In this document: piece by piece, positions 8,309 through 17,194 of the stretch
Layout: the number at the start of each line of letters is the position of its first letter
Position numbering within the stretch: the first letter of the stretch is position 1
DNA from: Shouchella clausii
GTDB lineage: Bacteria; Bacillota; Bacilli; Bacillales; Bacillaceae_D
Direction: 5' to 3'
Assembly: GCF_001598215.1 (NCBI RefSeq)
Contig: NZ_BCXJ01000003.1
Coordinates: forward strand, 620,001 to 684,000
Length of the DNA: 64,000 nucleotides
Translations under genes and position numbers: made by a program
The notes under the pieces: generated by a model
Database searches by the model: none
The model's input: the letters and a program-made list of their open reading frames with translations, nothing else
What the model was told of the DNA's origin: nothing

Positions 8309-9319
8309 ATTAAAAAAAGACTTTTTCCAATCGCCCTCACATTAGCGGCAACAATCGGGCTTGCCGGATGTGGCGGAAATGACAATGACACAGGTGGAAA
8401 CGGGAATGAAGCTGAAAACAACGGAGAAAACGCCTCATCAGAAGATCCGCAATTTCTCAACCTTTTGACAGGGGGCACAAGCGGGACCTATTATCCACTC
8501 GGCGGAGAAATGGCCAATTTTATTTCCGACGGCACTGGCGTCGAAACAACGGCCCAATCATCGAATGCTTCAGCTGAAAACGTAGCACAATTAAGCAGCG
8601 GCGACGCGGAGATTGCGTTTGTGCAGACCGATGTAATGTCCAATGCGGTGGAAGGCGTCAATTCTTTTGAAGGGGAGCCTGTTGACAATGTGCTTGCGCT
8701 CGGCTCGCTATACCCGGAAACCATTCAAATTGTAACCACTGCCGATTCAGGCATTGAGAGTGTCGAAGACCTTGCCGGCAAATCAGTATCTGTTGGAGCT
8801 CCAGGATCAGGTACATATGTAAATGCTGAACAGATCCTCGAGATTCACGGCATGAGCATGGATGACATTAATCAACAGCCTTTAAGCTTTGATGAATCGA
8901 CGAGCGGCATACAAGACGGCAACATTGACGCAGCCTTTATTACCGCCGGAACGCCAACAGGAGCTGTTGAAGGATTATCGGCGACAAATGAAGTCTCAAT
9001 TGTGCCAATTGACGAAGACAAAGTCAATGAGCTAATCGAAACGTACCCATATTATGCATCCGATGTCATTGAAGCCGGTACTTACGGAATGGAAAACGAA
9101 GTCCAAACAGTAGCTGTGCTTGCAATGATTGCTGTCAGCGATACGTTATCGGAAGACTTGGTCTATAATATGACCAAATCCATTTACGAAAATGCTGAAA
9201 ACATGGCACACGAAAAGGCACAATTTATTAAACTTGAAAACGCTTTAGACGGCATTGGAACAGAAGTTCATCCTGGGGCACAGCGCTATTATGATGAACA
9301 AGGCGTATCAGCAGAATAA
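8309..9319 (+). CDS. TAXI-family TRAP transporter solute-binding lipoprotein
   Basis: 336-residue extracellular receptor of a TRAP transporter, TAXI subfamily. The receptor core begins LTGGTSGTYYPLGGEMA and contains SGDAEIAFVQTDV and SVSVGAPGSGTYVNAEQIL, typical of the family. In frame upstream is a clear lipoprotein signal (KKRLFPIALTLAATIGLAGC, lipobox LAGC), but it contains no ATG, GTG or TTG. The only start with a ribosome-binding site (AAGGGGG, 8 nt away) is ATT at 8309. The first ordinary start (TTG 8465) would delete the signal peptide and part of the mature domain. Next are DUF1850 and the fused permease. Confidence 0.85.
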   Translation: MKKRLFPIALTLAATIGLAGCGGNDNDTGGNGNEAENNGENASSEDPQFLNLLTGGTSGTYYPLGGEMANFISDGTGVETTAQSSNASAENVAQLSSGDAEIAFVQTDVMSNAVEGVNSFEGEPVDNVLALGSLYPETIQIVTTADSGIESVEDLAGKSVSVGAPGSGTYVNAEQILEIHGMSMDDINQQPLSFDESTSGIQDGNIDAAFITAGTPTGAVEGLSATNEVSIVPIDEDKVNELIETYPYYASDVIEAGTYGMENEVQTVAVLAMIAVSDTLSEDLVYNMTKSIYENAENMAHEKAQFIKLENALDGIGTEVHPGAQRYYDEQGVSAE

Positions 9320-9334
9320 CGGAGATATGGGTTA

Positions 9335-9380
9335 GAAAAAACCGGCTGTCAAACCGACAAGGCTCTTGCGGCCGGTTTTC
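9335..9380 (+). terminator. Hairpin between receptor and permease genes
   Basis: GAAAAAACCGGC (9335-9346) and GCCGGTTTTC (9371-9380) form a stem with a T-rich 3' end inside the TAXI-TRAP operon. It probably gives partial termination, so that the receptor is made in excess of the membrane subunit. Confidence 0.6.
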
Positions 9381-9401
9381 TTATTCCAATAAGGAGGATT
9401 C

Positions 9402-9941
9402 ATGGCGCGTTTGTTGTTAACGAGGAAATATTGGGTCGGTATTGTATTGTTGCTGTTACTTGCCACTTCAGTGCTACTGATTCCTTTTCGTACCGCTCTC
9501 GTTTTTTATAAAGAAAACACGAACTCCATTTCCGCCTACCTTCCCCTTAAACCTGGGGATACGTTTGAGATTATTTATACACACTCCATTCATCGATCAG
9601 ATGTAAGTGAAAAATATATTATTCTAGACAACCTTACTATTCAGCAATATGAATTCGTTTTTGAAGAGTTTGGTATCGGCATGCCGTCAAACGCAAGAGG
9701 CAAAGAACAATTCGTCATGGAAGACGGAAAATATTACATACGGAATATGGAAAACATCTTTCCATCCTTTGCGCTGCGAACTGGATCAGTCGTACCAGAA
9801 CACCGGCTAGTGTGGGGACAACATGCTGAACATATGGCCTGGTTCGCTGATTATTTTGATCCAGGCGCTTGGTTTACTGTCAAAATGGAACGTCTCAATT
9901 TATGGCAACGGCTGAAAGGAGAAGAAATAAATGACAAATAA
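9402..9941 (+). CDS. DUF1850 protein of TAXI-TRAP operon
   Basis: 179-residue membrane-anchored protein: one N-terminal helix (about residues 10-30), then an extracytoplasmic domain with the DUF1850 hallmark YTHSIHRSDVSEKY (about residues 60-73). DUF1850 genes are found almost only between TAXI receptors and fused TRAP permeases, so an accessory role in this transporter is inferred; no biochemical function is known to me. The ATG follows AAGGAGGATTC. The 3' end overlaps the permease start by 11 bp, indicating coupled translation. Confidence 0.88.
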   Translation: MARLLLTRKYWVGIVLLLLLATSVLLIPFRTALVFYKENTNSISAYLPLKPGDTFEIIYTHSIHRSDVSEKYIILDNLTIQQYEFVFEEFGIGMPSNARGKEQFVMEDGKYYIRNMENIFPSFALRTGSVVPEHRLVWGQHAEHMAWFADYFDPGAWFTVKMERLNLWQRLKGEEINDK

Positions 9942-11931
9942 CGAGCATCAGCTTTCGCTTGAAGAACAGAACAAGCTAATGGAAAAATACGATGCCGAAT
10001 CACGTACACGCAAATTAACAGGCATCTCAGCCGGTATCGTCTTTGTCGGCCTTCTTGCCTTCTCGCTATTCCAGCTCTATACAGGTGCATTCGGCCAATT
10101 TACCGCATATATCCAACGAACAGTCCACTTAGGCTTTGCCTTGACATTGATCTTCTTCTTATTTCCAGCAAAGCGGAAAACGAAGAAAGAAAGCGTTCCT
10201 TGGTATGATTACATTCTTATATTTGCTTCTATTATTGTGTGCGGGTATTGGCCTGTCTTCTATGACACGCTTGTACAACAATTTGGTGGTATTAGTTCAG
10301 CTCAGCTCATTATCGGGACTGCCGCGATTGTGCTCGTATTAGAAGCGACAAGGCGTGCAGTCGGTTTGCCGATCATCATCATTGCAGGCTGCTTTATCCT
10401 TTACGCTCTTTTTGGCCCTTATATGCCTGGCATGTTCGCCCATAGAGGCCTATCGCTAGAACAATTTGTACAATCAATGTTCTTTACAACAGAGGGCATT
10501 TTAGGGACACCGCTGCAGGTGTCGTCCACTTACATTTTCTTGTTTCTATTGTTCGGCGCCTTTTTAGTGCAAACGGGAGTCGGGAACTACTTTAATGACC
10601 TTGCTATTGCAATCGCGGGGAGGCGCGTTGGCGGGCCAGCAAAAGTAGCGATTTTTTCAAGTGCTTTAAATGGTACGATTTCAGGGAGTTCCGTTGCCAA
10701 CACCGTGACCACTGGCGCTTACACGATTCCAATGATGAAACGATTGGGCTACAAACCTAATTTTGCCGGTGCAGTGGAAGCAGCCTCTTCTACTGGCGGC
10801 CAAATTATGCCGCCGATTATGGGGGCAGCTGCATTTTTGATGATTGAATTTGCAGGGGTCGGTTATTGGGAAATTGCCCGTGCTGCTCTTATTCCGGCTG
10901 TATTGTATTTTTCGGGAATTTGGATTATGACCCATTTTGAAGCGAAGCGTCTAGGTCTATTAGGTCTACCCAAAGAGAGCATCCCGAAAAAAAGCGTCGT
11001 GTTAAAAAAAATTCATTTGCTATTGCCGATCCTCGCTATCGTGTACTTGCTTTTTGCAGGCTTTAGCATTGAACGTAGCGCGATATACGGAATCGGCATT
11101 ACTATACTCGTTAGCCTATTCTTAAAAGAAACGCGCATTACGCCAAGCAAGTTTGTCCTTGCCCTAACAAGCGGGGCTCGTACCGCTCTCAGCGTAGCAG
11201 CAGCGACGGCTTGCGCAGGTATTATTGTCGGTGTCGTCACCAAAACCGGCTTAGGCCTTAAGCTTGGAAACGGCATTGTAAACATGGCTGGCTCTTTAAC
11301 CACTTCCGTCGATATTCAACTTTTATTGACTCTTGTGTTCACGATGATCACTTCGATTATTCTTGGGATGGGTTCGCCGACAACCGCCAACTATATCATC
11401 ACATCAACGATTGCTTTACCTGCGATTATCGCTTTAAATGGGCAATTGGAGGTAGCCATCCCGGTTTTAGCTGCCCATATGTTTGTTTTCTATTTCGGTA
11501 TCGTCGCAGACATCACTCCTCCAGTAGCGCTTGCTGCGTTTGCAGCCTCTGGCATATCGGGAGGAGAGCCGATTCGAACAGGAATCAACGCCACAAAGTT
11601 GGCTATTGCCGCCTTTATTATCCCGTATATGTTTGTATTGCAGCCGCAATTGCTAATGATTGACTCGACCCCTTTCCAAATCGGTCTTGCCTTCGTTTCG
11701 GCTCTTCTCGGCATGATCGCCATTGGGGCTTGTATGATTGGTTTTTGGTATAAAAAGCTGAACTGGATTGAACGAATTCTTTCCTTGGCAACTGGGCTTA
11801 TGCTTATTTATCCAGAAGGGTACAGCGATGCAATCGGCTTGTTTTTATTCGTTGCCTTAATTGGTTACCAACTAATCGGCATGAAAAACAAGAACAAAAT
11901 GCAAGAACAAAGCAAAAGTACAGAAAGCTAG
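9931..11931 (+). CDS. TRAP transporter fused 4TM/12TM permease
   Basis: 666-residue permease joining the small (DctQ-like, ~4 helices) and large (DctM-like, ~12 helices) TRAP subunits, the usual form for TAXI systems. Signatures include SGSSVANTVTTGAYTIPMMK, AASSTGGQIMPPIMGAAAFLM and the late IILGMGSPTTANYIITST loop. It would use a Na+ or H+ gradient to import an organic acid delivered by the lipoprotein receptor; the substrate (glutamate-like or dicarboxylate in characterised cases) is unknown here. It ends 10 bp before a strong terminator. Confidence 0.93.
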   Translation: MTNNEHQLSLEEQNKLMEKYDAESRTRKLTGISAGIVFVGLLAFSLFQLYTGAFGQFTAYIQRTVHLGFALTLIFFLFPAKRKTKKESVPWYDYILIFASIIVCGYWPVFYDTLVQQFGGISSAQLIIGTAAIVLVLEATRRAVGLPIIIIAGCFILYALFGPYMPGMFAHRGLSLEQFVQSMFFTTEGILGTPLQVSSTYIFLFLLFGAFLVQTGVGNYFNDLAIAIAGRRVGGPAKVAIFSSALNGTISGSSVANTVTTGAYTIPMMKRLGYKPNFAGAVEAASSTGGQIMPPIMGAAAFLMIEFAGVGYWEIARAALIPAVLYFSGIWIMTHFEAKRLGLLGLPKESIPKKSVVLKKIHLLLPILAIVYLLFAGFSIERSAIYGIGITILVSLFLKETRITPSKFVLALTSGARTALSVAAATACAGIIVGVVTKTGLGLKLGNGIVNMAGSLTTSVDIQLLLTLVFTMITSIILGMGSPTTANYIITSTIALPAIIALNGQLEVAIPVLAAHMFVFYFGIVADITPPVALAAFAASGISGGEPIRTGINATKLAIAAFIIPYMFVLQPQLLMIDSTPFQIGLAFVSALLGMIAIGACMIGFWYKKLNWIERILSLATGLMLIYPEGYSDAIGLFLFVALIGYQLIGMKNKNKMQEQSKSTES

Positions 11932-11940
11932 CGATGATGT

Positions 11941-11976
11941 AAAAAAGCACGACGGCTTGAGCCATCGTGCTTTTTT
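11941..11976. terminator. Bidirectional terminator
   Basis: AAAAAAGCACGA...TCGTGCTTTTTT with an internal GGCTTGAGCC extension. It separates the rightward TRAP operon from the leftward acetyltransferase and has T-runs in both directions. Confidence 0.9.
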
Positions 11977-12448
11977 AGCCATTATTGAAGCAATGCTGCA
12001 TTTCAATAAAATCATAAACAGCACCTTTGATTTCCCGCTTACGGGCGCTTCCTTTTTCAAAACCACACTCTTCAGATACATGAATGGCCCGTTTATTGTC
12101 TGCAGAAACAAATAATTTAACAGCCGTTATTTCTTCGAAGTTGTTTTTAATAAACGACAAACAATTTTGTAAAAATGCACGGCCAAATCCTTTTCCTATG
12201 TAGTCTGGTTTCATTCCGAGTCCGATCTCGGCCACATCCTTTTTAGGTTTGATCCCAAGAAACCCTACCATATCTTCACCTTTATAGACGGCATATTGTC
12301 TTGCACTGCTCTTCCCAACATCTATAAATGCATGCAATCCAAGCTTTTCAACGTCTGTATGGTAAAAAGCATAAGCCCCCTCATATTCCCATTGGTAAGC
12401 GAGCCATTTCGCTTGGTCTTCCGACATGGCGACAAAGCGCAGTTCCAT
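11975..12448 (-). CDS. GNAT-family N-acetyltransferase
   Basis: 157-residue single GNAT domain. The acetyl-CoA-binding region is GLGMKPDYIGKGFGRAF (about residues 90-106; Q/RxxGxG/A variant GKGFGR), followed by LFVSADNKRAIHVSEECGFEKG, the typical beta5 and C-terminal motif. The substrate is unknown. It ends inside the bidirectional terminator shared with the TRAP operon. It is 35 bp downstream of the start of no gene, and 36 bp beyond it the NUDIX gene ends on the same strand, so the two may be one transcript. Confidence 0.82.
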   Translation of the reverse strand: MELRFVAMSEDQAKWLAYQWEYEGAYAFYHTDVEKLGLHAFIDVGKSSARQYAVYKGEDMVGFLGIKPKKDVAEIGLGMKPDYIGKGFGRAFLQNCLSFIKNNFEEITAVKLFVSADNKRAIHVSEECGFEKGSARKREIKGAVYDFIEMQHCFNNG

Positions 12449-12483
12449 TTTTCGCGAAGCCTCCCTTTCACACCCTTTTCCTG

Positions 12484-13095
12484 TTAGTCCATATACGGCT
12501 GCCTTTGGTTAAGCTGATTGCGGATAATTGAAAATTGCTCTAGTGTATTACGGTTTGCCGATAGCGGCGGCAAATCATCAAATGAAAAGAAGCCAACGTT
12601 GCTCGTTTCTACGCCTGTTCTTGCTGTTCCCCCCGTGATTGTACAATGCAAAACCAACTTATAAAAATGGAACATATGGGGTGGATGGCGATGTTTCTTC
12701 GTATCGAACAAGGCAAGCACCCGCTCGTATTTGCTTTCGTAACCAGACTCTTCTTTAATTTCCTTTACGATGTTTTCTACAGGCGACAACCCCACTTCAC
12801 AATAGCCTCCTGGTAACGCCCACGTGCCGTCGTTTTCTTCTTGCACAAGCAAAATATGGTTGTCCTTTATGACAACGCCACGGACATCCATTTTCGGTGT
12901 CTGGTAGCCGTTTTGTTGGACAAACGTTTCCTTAACACTCGCAGCATCAAGATTTTTCGCACATGCCATCATTTCAGCACTTATGGTCAATAACTCTTCG
13001 TAACGTTCCATGTCATACTTGTCTTTTGTAAATGTGATTCCTGCCTGCGCTAGGGCTTGAATACGCTGTGCCCAGTTAAGCCAATTTGAATTCAC
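12484..13095 (-). CDS. NUDIX hydrolase with N-terminal helical domain
   Basis: 203-residue nucleotide-diphosphate hydrolase. An N-terminal ~65-residue helical region (NSNWLNWAQRIQALAQAGITF) as in the YjhB-like NUDIX family precedes the NUDIX fold. The box reads GGYCEVGLSPVENIVKEIKE-ESGY (GX5EX7-K-EXXEEXG; Lys replaces the usual Arg). The likely substrate class is NDP-sugar or ADP-ribose, which is inference. The GTG at 13095 was chosen for the GGGGG site 8 nt upstream; an upstream extension is in frame but unlike the family. Confidence 0.85.
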   Translation of the reverse strand: MNSNWLNWAQRIQALAQAGITFTKDKYDMERYEELLTISAEMMACAKNLDAASVKETFVQQNGYQTPKMDVRGVVIKDNHILLVQEENDGTWALPGGYCEVGLSPVENIVKEIKEESGYESKYERVLALFDTKKHRHPPHMFHFYKLVLHCTITGGTARTGVETSNVGFFSFDDLPPLSANRNTLEQFSIIRNQLNQRQPYMD

Positions 13096-13355
13096 CCGAG
13101 CATCCCCCTTTTTCTTGCTGTTGATACAGCGCGAAAAACACAGCTCTAAAAAAGGAGCGGCTACCCAAATCGCCATGTTTCTTTGCGCCTTTTAATAATG
13201 CCCCTCCCTAAATCATATCAATAATTAGCCTTGCTGCAACCCTTGGACCTAAGCCAGCTAGTAGACATTCCCAATTCGTTAAGACGAAAAAAGGCATTTG
13301 ACGTATACGAACGACCTAGGACAGAAACACTGTTAGTAAAAAGGAGGGACGTCCT

Positions 13356-13796
13356 ATGAAGCATTCCTTGCTGTTGCTTTGCAAATTTATCGCTTCCTTT
13401 ATTGCTTTTACAATTGGATTTTTTTATTTTTCAGAAGCGACCTTTGTTGATGTTACTACATTTGCGCTCCTCGTCACCGCCGTTTCCTACATCGCTGGCG
13501 ATTTGTTTCTGCTTCCTCGCTTTGGAAACACGATTGCTCTCGTTGGTGATTTTTTGTTCACATACTTGGCTGTATGGATTTTCGGGTCCGTTTTGTTCCA
13601 TAATTACATGCTAATTGCCTGGGGAAGCATCCTCTCCGCTTTCATCGTCACAGTCGGAGAAGTTTTCGTGCACCGTTATATGTTAAAACATTCCCGTTCT
13701 GTTGAAACAAACGAGAGAACGCAAACACGTTTTGCTTTTGACACAGAGTTCGGCGAAGAAGAGGACTATTCGGAGATACAAAAGAAAGAGGACTAG
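13356..13796 (+). CDS. DUF2512 (YndM-like) membrane protein
   Basis: 146-residue protein with four hydrophobic helices in the first ~110 residues, then a charged cytosolic tail rich in Glu (FGEEEDYSEIQKKED). Layout and the KFIASFIAFTIGFFYF and AVSYIAGDLFLLPRFGNTIAL segments match the DUF2512 family, of which B. subtilis YndM is a member; the function is unknown. The ATG follows AAGGAGGGACGTCCT. The gene is monocistronic and ends in a hairpin over its stop codon. Confidence 0.8.
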   Translation: MKHSLLLLCKFIASFIAFTIGFFYFSEATFVDVTTFALLVTAVSYIAGDLFLLPRFGNTIALVGDFLFTYLAVWIFGSVLFHNYMLIAWGSILSAFIVTVGEVFVHRYMLKHSRSVETNERTQTRFAFDTEFGEEEDYSEIQKKED

Positions 13797-13810
13797 CCAT
13801 CCTCTTTCTT
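13782..13810 (+). terminator. Terminator over DUF2512 stop codon
   Basis: Perfect 11-bp stem AAGAAAGAGGA / TCCTCTTTCTT (13782-13792, 13800-13810). The stop codon TAG lies in the 7-nt loop region. Confidence 0.7.
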
Positions 13811-13835
13811 GCTGAGACTTCACAAAACGATCAAG

Positions 13836-14210
13836 CTACCAAGTTCTCAGACAAAGCGCCGCCCCTTTTAGCCGCGGTGCTTTTTTCTGTGCCTGTTTTG
13901 GAAAAATAAATGTCCACGGCATGCTTACCTGAGGCTTCAAGCCCAGGCGTTTAAGCGAAAAACGATCGGCTGCCACTTCCTCGCCGTCCTCTAAATAGAC
14001 ATACTCCTGTTCTTCATTTGGCCACTCCCCGTTCCCTGTATGCTGAACAAGAACGGTCACCAAAAGATCGCCACGATAGTTAAGCGCTTGCCATAGCGGG
14101 AGAAACGGCTGCAGTTCCCCTTGCTGGGCTGCAAACACGTTTTTGATCGCTTGTACATCCTTCTCCGAAATCGTCCGTTGCCAAGCCTCTTCAAATTTAA
14201 GCGTCTGCAT
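13836..14210 (-). CDS. SLAP-domain protein
   Basis: 124-residue protein whose core (FLPLWQALNYRGDLLVTVLV ... FSLKRLGLKPQVSMPWTFIF) matches the SLAP domain found in Bacillus surface-associated proteins and in accessory Sec/S-layer assembly factors. No signal peptide or membrane helix is visible in this single-domain version, so its location is unclear. ATG 14210 has AAAGGAGG upstream; it overlaps the end of the acetyltransferase gene by 14 bp, so the two are translationally linked. It is the last gene of a MocR-GNAT-SLAP run. Confidence 0.75.
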   Translation of the reverse strand: MQTLKFEEAWQRTISEKDVQAIKNVFAAQQGELQPFLPLWQALNYRGDLLVTVLVQHTGNGEWPNEEQEYVYLEDGEEVAADRFSLKRLGLKPQVSMPWTFIFPKQAQKKAPRLKGAALCLRTW

Positions 14211-14811
14211 CAAGGAATCCTCCTTTCAATTGTTTCACATAACAGCGGCATTCATGGACCCGTTTGAAAGCGTTCCGTACTTCCTCTTTCCGATCACCAC
14301 TGTAGTGGGCAAAAACGCCTACGGGTGTAATGCCTTGGCAGTGGCTATGTATATTCCTTTTCGCTTCTTCGGCGTCCATGTATACATGAAGATAGCTCGT
14401 GTTTTGTCTAAAAAGGTGGCGCTTGTACCATTGGTTAGCAGCCGGATCTTCCCTCGTCCACGCTTCTAAATAATCAAGGCTGTGTGCATGTGCTGCTTTT
14501 TCCACTTCAGCAAGCAACAAGGAGGCAATGCTTCTTCTACGATAATCAGGATGAACGGCAATGTGCCAGATCATTCCGCCCTTTCCCTCTTTTAAGGAAC
14601 AGACGGGGCGGCTATCGCTATCAAGCTCAACGTCAATAAGTCCGACTAGCTGGCCCGCTTCGACGCAAACCAATTCAATTGCGGGATTACGGTACCTTTC
14701 TTTCACTTGCAGGACATTGTCATAATAAGGCGTGTCCATAAAAGCAAGCACCCGTAAGCGCAACCAGTCTCTCTCGTCATCAGCAACATACGTGCGCACT
14801 TCCACTGTCAT
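14197..14811 (-). CDS. GNAT-family N-acetyltransferase
   Basis: 204-residue protein with one recognisable GNAT domain in residues 1-130: WHIAVHPDYRRRSIASLLLAE is the acetyl-CoA motif (RRRSIA in place of RGxGIG/A) and LEAWTREDPAANQWYKRHLF the C-terminal motif. A further ~60 residues follow (NIHSHCQGITPVGVFAHYSG) that I do not recognise. It starts one base before the MocR stop codon region (TGAATG arrangement), so it is in the same operon. The substrate is unknown. Confidence 0.8.
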   Translation of the reverse strand: MTVEVRTYVADDERDWLRLRVLAFMDTPYYDNVLQVKERYRNPAIELVCVEAGQLVGLIDVELDSDSRPVCSLKEGKGGMIWHIAVHPDYRRRSIASLLLAEVEKAAHAHSLDYLEAWTREDPAANQWYKRHLFRQNTSYLHVYMDAEEAKRNIHSHCQGITPVGVFAHYSGDRKEEVRNAFKRVHECRCYVKQLKGGFLDADA

Positions 14812-16218
14812 TCACTCTCCTACGAATTGGTCGTCATATGCTTTCCTTACTTGCAGGAGACCCTTCTCCATGTTTTCCAAGCTTTCAAACGCAAAAGAAA
14901 AGCGGATCGATGCCTGTCTCTCCTCTCCGTAAATAAATCCAGGATGAATGACAACGCCTCTTCTGTGGCAAGCAGTCACAAAACGTTGCATATGAGGCGC
15001 TCGCTCTTTTCTAAAAGTAAACCAAATGAAAAAACCGCCTTGCACGTCTCCACAAGACCCTAGTTCGCCAAAGTGTTTCTGGAGCAAACCAAGTAACCAG
15101 TCTTTCCGCTCCCGTAAATGTTCTTTCAATGTCCATACATGGCGGCGGTACGTACCGGTTTCCAATAGGTGACGGCAAACAAATTGGGACAACATGCTCG
15201 AACCATAATCCGTTTGCATCCGCAAGTCGGCCAACTTCTGGACAATATCGGGCGGTCCCACTAACCAGCCAATCCGTAAACCTGGGCTAACCGTTTTTGA
15301 AAAACTGCCTAAATACAATACTTGTCCTTTTCGATCATAGGCTTTTAATGGCTTTGGCCCTTCTTCAAATGACAAATCGCCATAAATGTCGTCTTCGATT
15401 ATCGGCGTCCTTGTTTTGCCTGCAAGCAAAAGCAACTTGCGGCGCGCCCCTTCATCAAGCGTCATTCCTGTTGGATTGTGGTGTGTCGGGTTCACATATA
15501 ACGCATGGGCACTCTGCTTGGCCAACTCTTTTTTTGCATGGTTGGCTGCAAAATCAAGAGGCGACGTCCGGATGCCCAAGCTTGCGAAAAACGTTAAAGA
15601 CCGCAAATAAGAAACAGGCTCGTGGAACAACACACTGCCCGTCTGCAAAATCCCTGTGCCTATTAACTGCAAGCCGCCGAGCGCTCCGGAAACAATTAAG
15701 ATTGAATCAGGAGATGCTTGAATCCCCTTTTCCTGTAAGTACACAGATAGTGCCTGTCTTAACCCTTCATCCCCTCTCCCATCGCCATAATCGAAACCAA
15801 CATTTTGTACAGCCATTGCCGTGAGCGCTTCCTTGATTGCATTCTTTGGCTGCAATTCATGAGCAAGCACCCCTTTGCTTAGCTGAATAAGAGTAGCATC
15901 GTTTTCCCATTCGTTCAAATGCTGGACAAGCGCTTTGTTTTTCGGATAAAACGACCATTTCGCCAACTCTTTCCACACAACGCCTTCTTCATTGCCAGAA
16001 TCGTTGCTAACAAAAGAGCCTTTTCCTTGAATCGAAACAATGATGCCTCTTGCCTTTAAACGGTCTAAAGCTGCTATGACAGTGCTTCGGTTTACCTGAT
16101 AATAGGCAGCAAGCTCTTGCTGGGTCGGCAGCTTCATCGTCGGATACCATTCGCCAGCTTCAATTTTTGCGCGAATGTCAGCCGCAATTTTTGCACGTTG
16201 CCCTGAAATGATGCTCAC
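14812..16218 (-). CDS. MocR/PdxR-type GntR regulator with aminotransferase domain
   Basis: 468-residue regulator of the MocR subfamily. The N-terminal GntR winged helix (KLPTQQELAAYYQVNRSTVIAALDRLKARG, residues ~28-60) is linked to a fold-type I aminotransferase domain (residues ~115-468) with NPTHHNPTG and the PLP lysine in LGSFSKTVSPGLRIGWL. Such proteins sense amino acids, GABA or PLP. It is transcribed divergently from a DMT-family transporter, a classic target arrangement, and direct repeats in the 99-bp gap are plausible operators. Confidence 0.9.
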   Translation of the reverse strand: MSIISGQRAKIAADIRAKIEAGEWYPTMKLPTQQELAAYYQVNRSTVIAALDRLKARGIIVSIQGKGSFVSNDSGNEEGVVWKELAKWSFYPKNKALVQHLNEWENDATLIQLSKGVLAHELQPKNAIKEALTAMAVQNVGFDYGDGRGDEGLRQALSVYLQEKGIQASPDSILIVSGALGGLQLIGTGILQTGSVLFHEPVSYLRSLTFFASLGIRTSPLDFAANHAKKELAKQSAHALYVNPTHHNPTGMTLDEGARRKLLLLAGKTRTPIIEDDIYGDLSFEEGPKPLKAYDRKGQVLYLGSFSKTVSPGLRIGWLVGPPDIVQKLADLRMQTDYGSSMLSQFVCRHLLETGTYRRHVWTLKEHLRERKDWLLGLLQKHFGELGSCGDVQGGFFIWFTFRKERAPHMQRFVTACHRRGVVIHPGFIYGEERQASIRFSFAFESLENMEKGLLQVRKAYDDQFVGE

Positions 16219-16225
16219 TCCTTCT

Positions 16226-16270
16226 AGTTGTTGGTTTTATTTTCTCATAAGTTGTTGGTTTCTCCAAACC
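16226..16270. promoter_or_regulatory. Candidate MocR operator (direct repeats)
   Basis: AGTTGTTGGTTT occurs twice in the same direction, at 16226-16237 and 16250-16261, with 24-bp periodicity. A GGTTT-CTCC-AAACC inverted repeat (16257-16270) overlaps the second copy. It lies between the divergent MocR and DMT transporter genes; MocR dimers are known to bind direct repeats. Confidence 0.5.
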
Positions 16271-16317
16271 AGATTTGCCTTAGGCTAGACCCACTAGCTT
16301 AAAAAGGAATGATCACC

Positions 16318-17172
16318 ATGAAACTCATTTTTGTTTACGGAACAGCTGTCCTCCTATGGGCTTCGGCTTTTCCCGCCATTCGTGCGAGTCTTGGTTATTA
16401 CTCACCCGAGCACCTTGCTGCTTTAAGGCTTCTCATTGCCTCGGCTGCCTTGCTTCTCTTTGCCTTGGCTGCGCGTATCCCTTTGCCGAAACGAAAAGAC
16501 ATGCCCGCCATTTTTTTGCTTGGCTTTTGCGGCTTTTCTGTTTACCATGGCGCACTTAGCATTGGGGAAAAAACAGTCGAAGCCGGCACAGCATCACTGC
16601 TTGTGTCGACGACGCCGCTTTTTTCAACGCTGCTTGCAGCCCTGTTTATGAAAGAGCGCCTGCACCTAAAAAACGGGATTGCTGCTCTCATAGCATTTAT
16701 AGGGATTGGGATCATTATGCTAGGCAGCGGCGCTTCGTTTCATTTGCAGCTAGGGGCACTTATTATCCTCGTAGGCGCTTTTGGCGAAAGCATCTATTTT
16801 GTTTTTCAACGCCACCTTTTGCCGATATACGGTTTCCTGCCACTGACTATTTATGCCATTTTAACAGGGACGCTGTTTATGCTGGCGTTTACCCCTGGCC
16901 TAGGGCAAATGATGTTAGCTGCACCTTCCTCTGTCAATTGGACAGTTTTGTACTTAGGGCTTTTCCCAACGGTTATTCCTTATTTTTGCCTCGCCTATGC
17001 TACAGCAAAAGTTGGCGTCTCAGAAGCTACGAGCACTCTCTTTTTAACCCCGGTCGTGGCGCTTTTTCTTGCTTGGCTTTGGCTCGGGGAGACACCTGCC
17101 TTGTTGTCTCTTGCAGGCGGTGCACTTACTCTTGCAGGAGTGGCGGTTGCCATAACCGGAAAACAAAGTTAA
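16318..17172 (+). CDS. EamA/DMT-family transporter
   Basis: 284-residue protein with about ten hydrophobic helices arranged as two EamA repeats (IRASLGYYSPEHLAALRLLIA in repeat 1; ATAKVGVSEATSTLFLTPVVALFLAWLWLGE in repeat 2). Members export amino acids, purines or other metabolites. The ATG at 16318 was preferred to the in-frame ATG at 16309 because AAAAAGGA lies 9 nt before it but touches the earlier one. It is divergent from a MocR regulator that probably controls it. It is convergent with a methyltransferase gene. Confidence 0.85.
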   Translation: MKLIFVYGTAVLLWASAFPAIRASLGYYSPEHLAALRLLIASAALLLFALAARIPLPKRKDMPAIFLLGFCGFSVYHGALSIGEKTVEAGTASLLVSTTPLFSTLLAALFMKERLHLKNGIAALIAFIGIGIIMLGSGASFHLQLGALIILVGAFGESIYFVFQRHLLPIYGFLPLTIYAILTGTLFMLAFTPGLGQMMLAAPSSVNWTVLYLGLFPTVIPYFCLAYATAKVGVSEATSTLFLTPVVALFLAWLWLGETPALLSLAGGALTLAGVAVAITGKQS

Positions 17173-17194
17173 CAATACGGCGAAATTTGCATAG

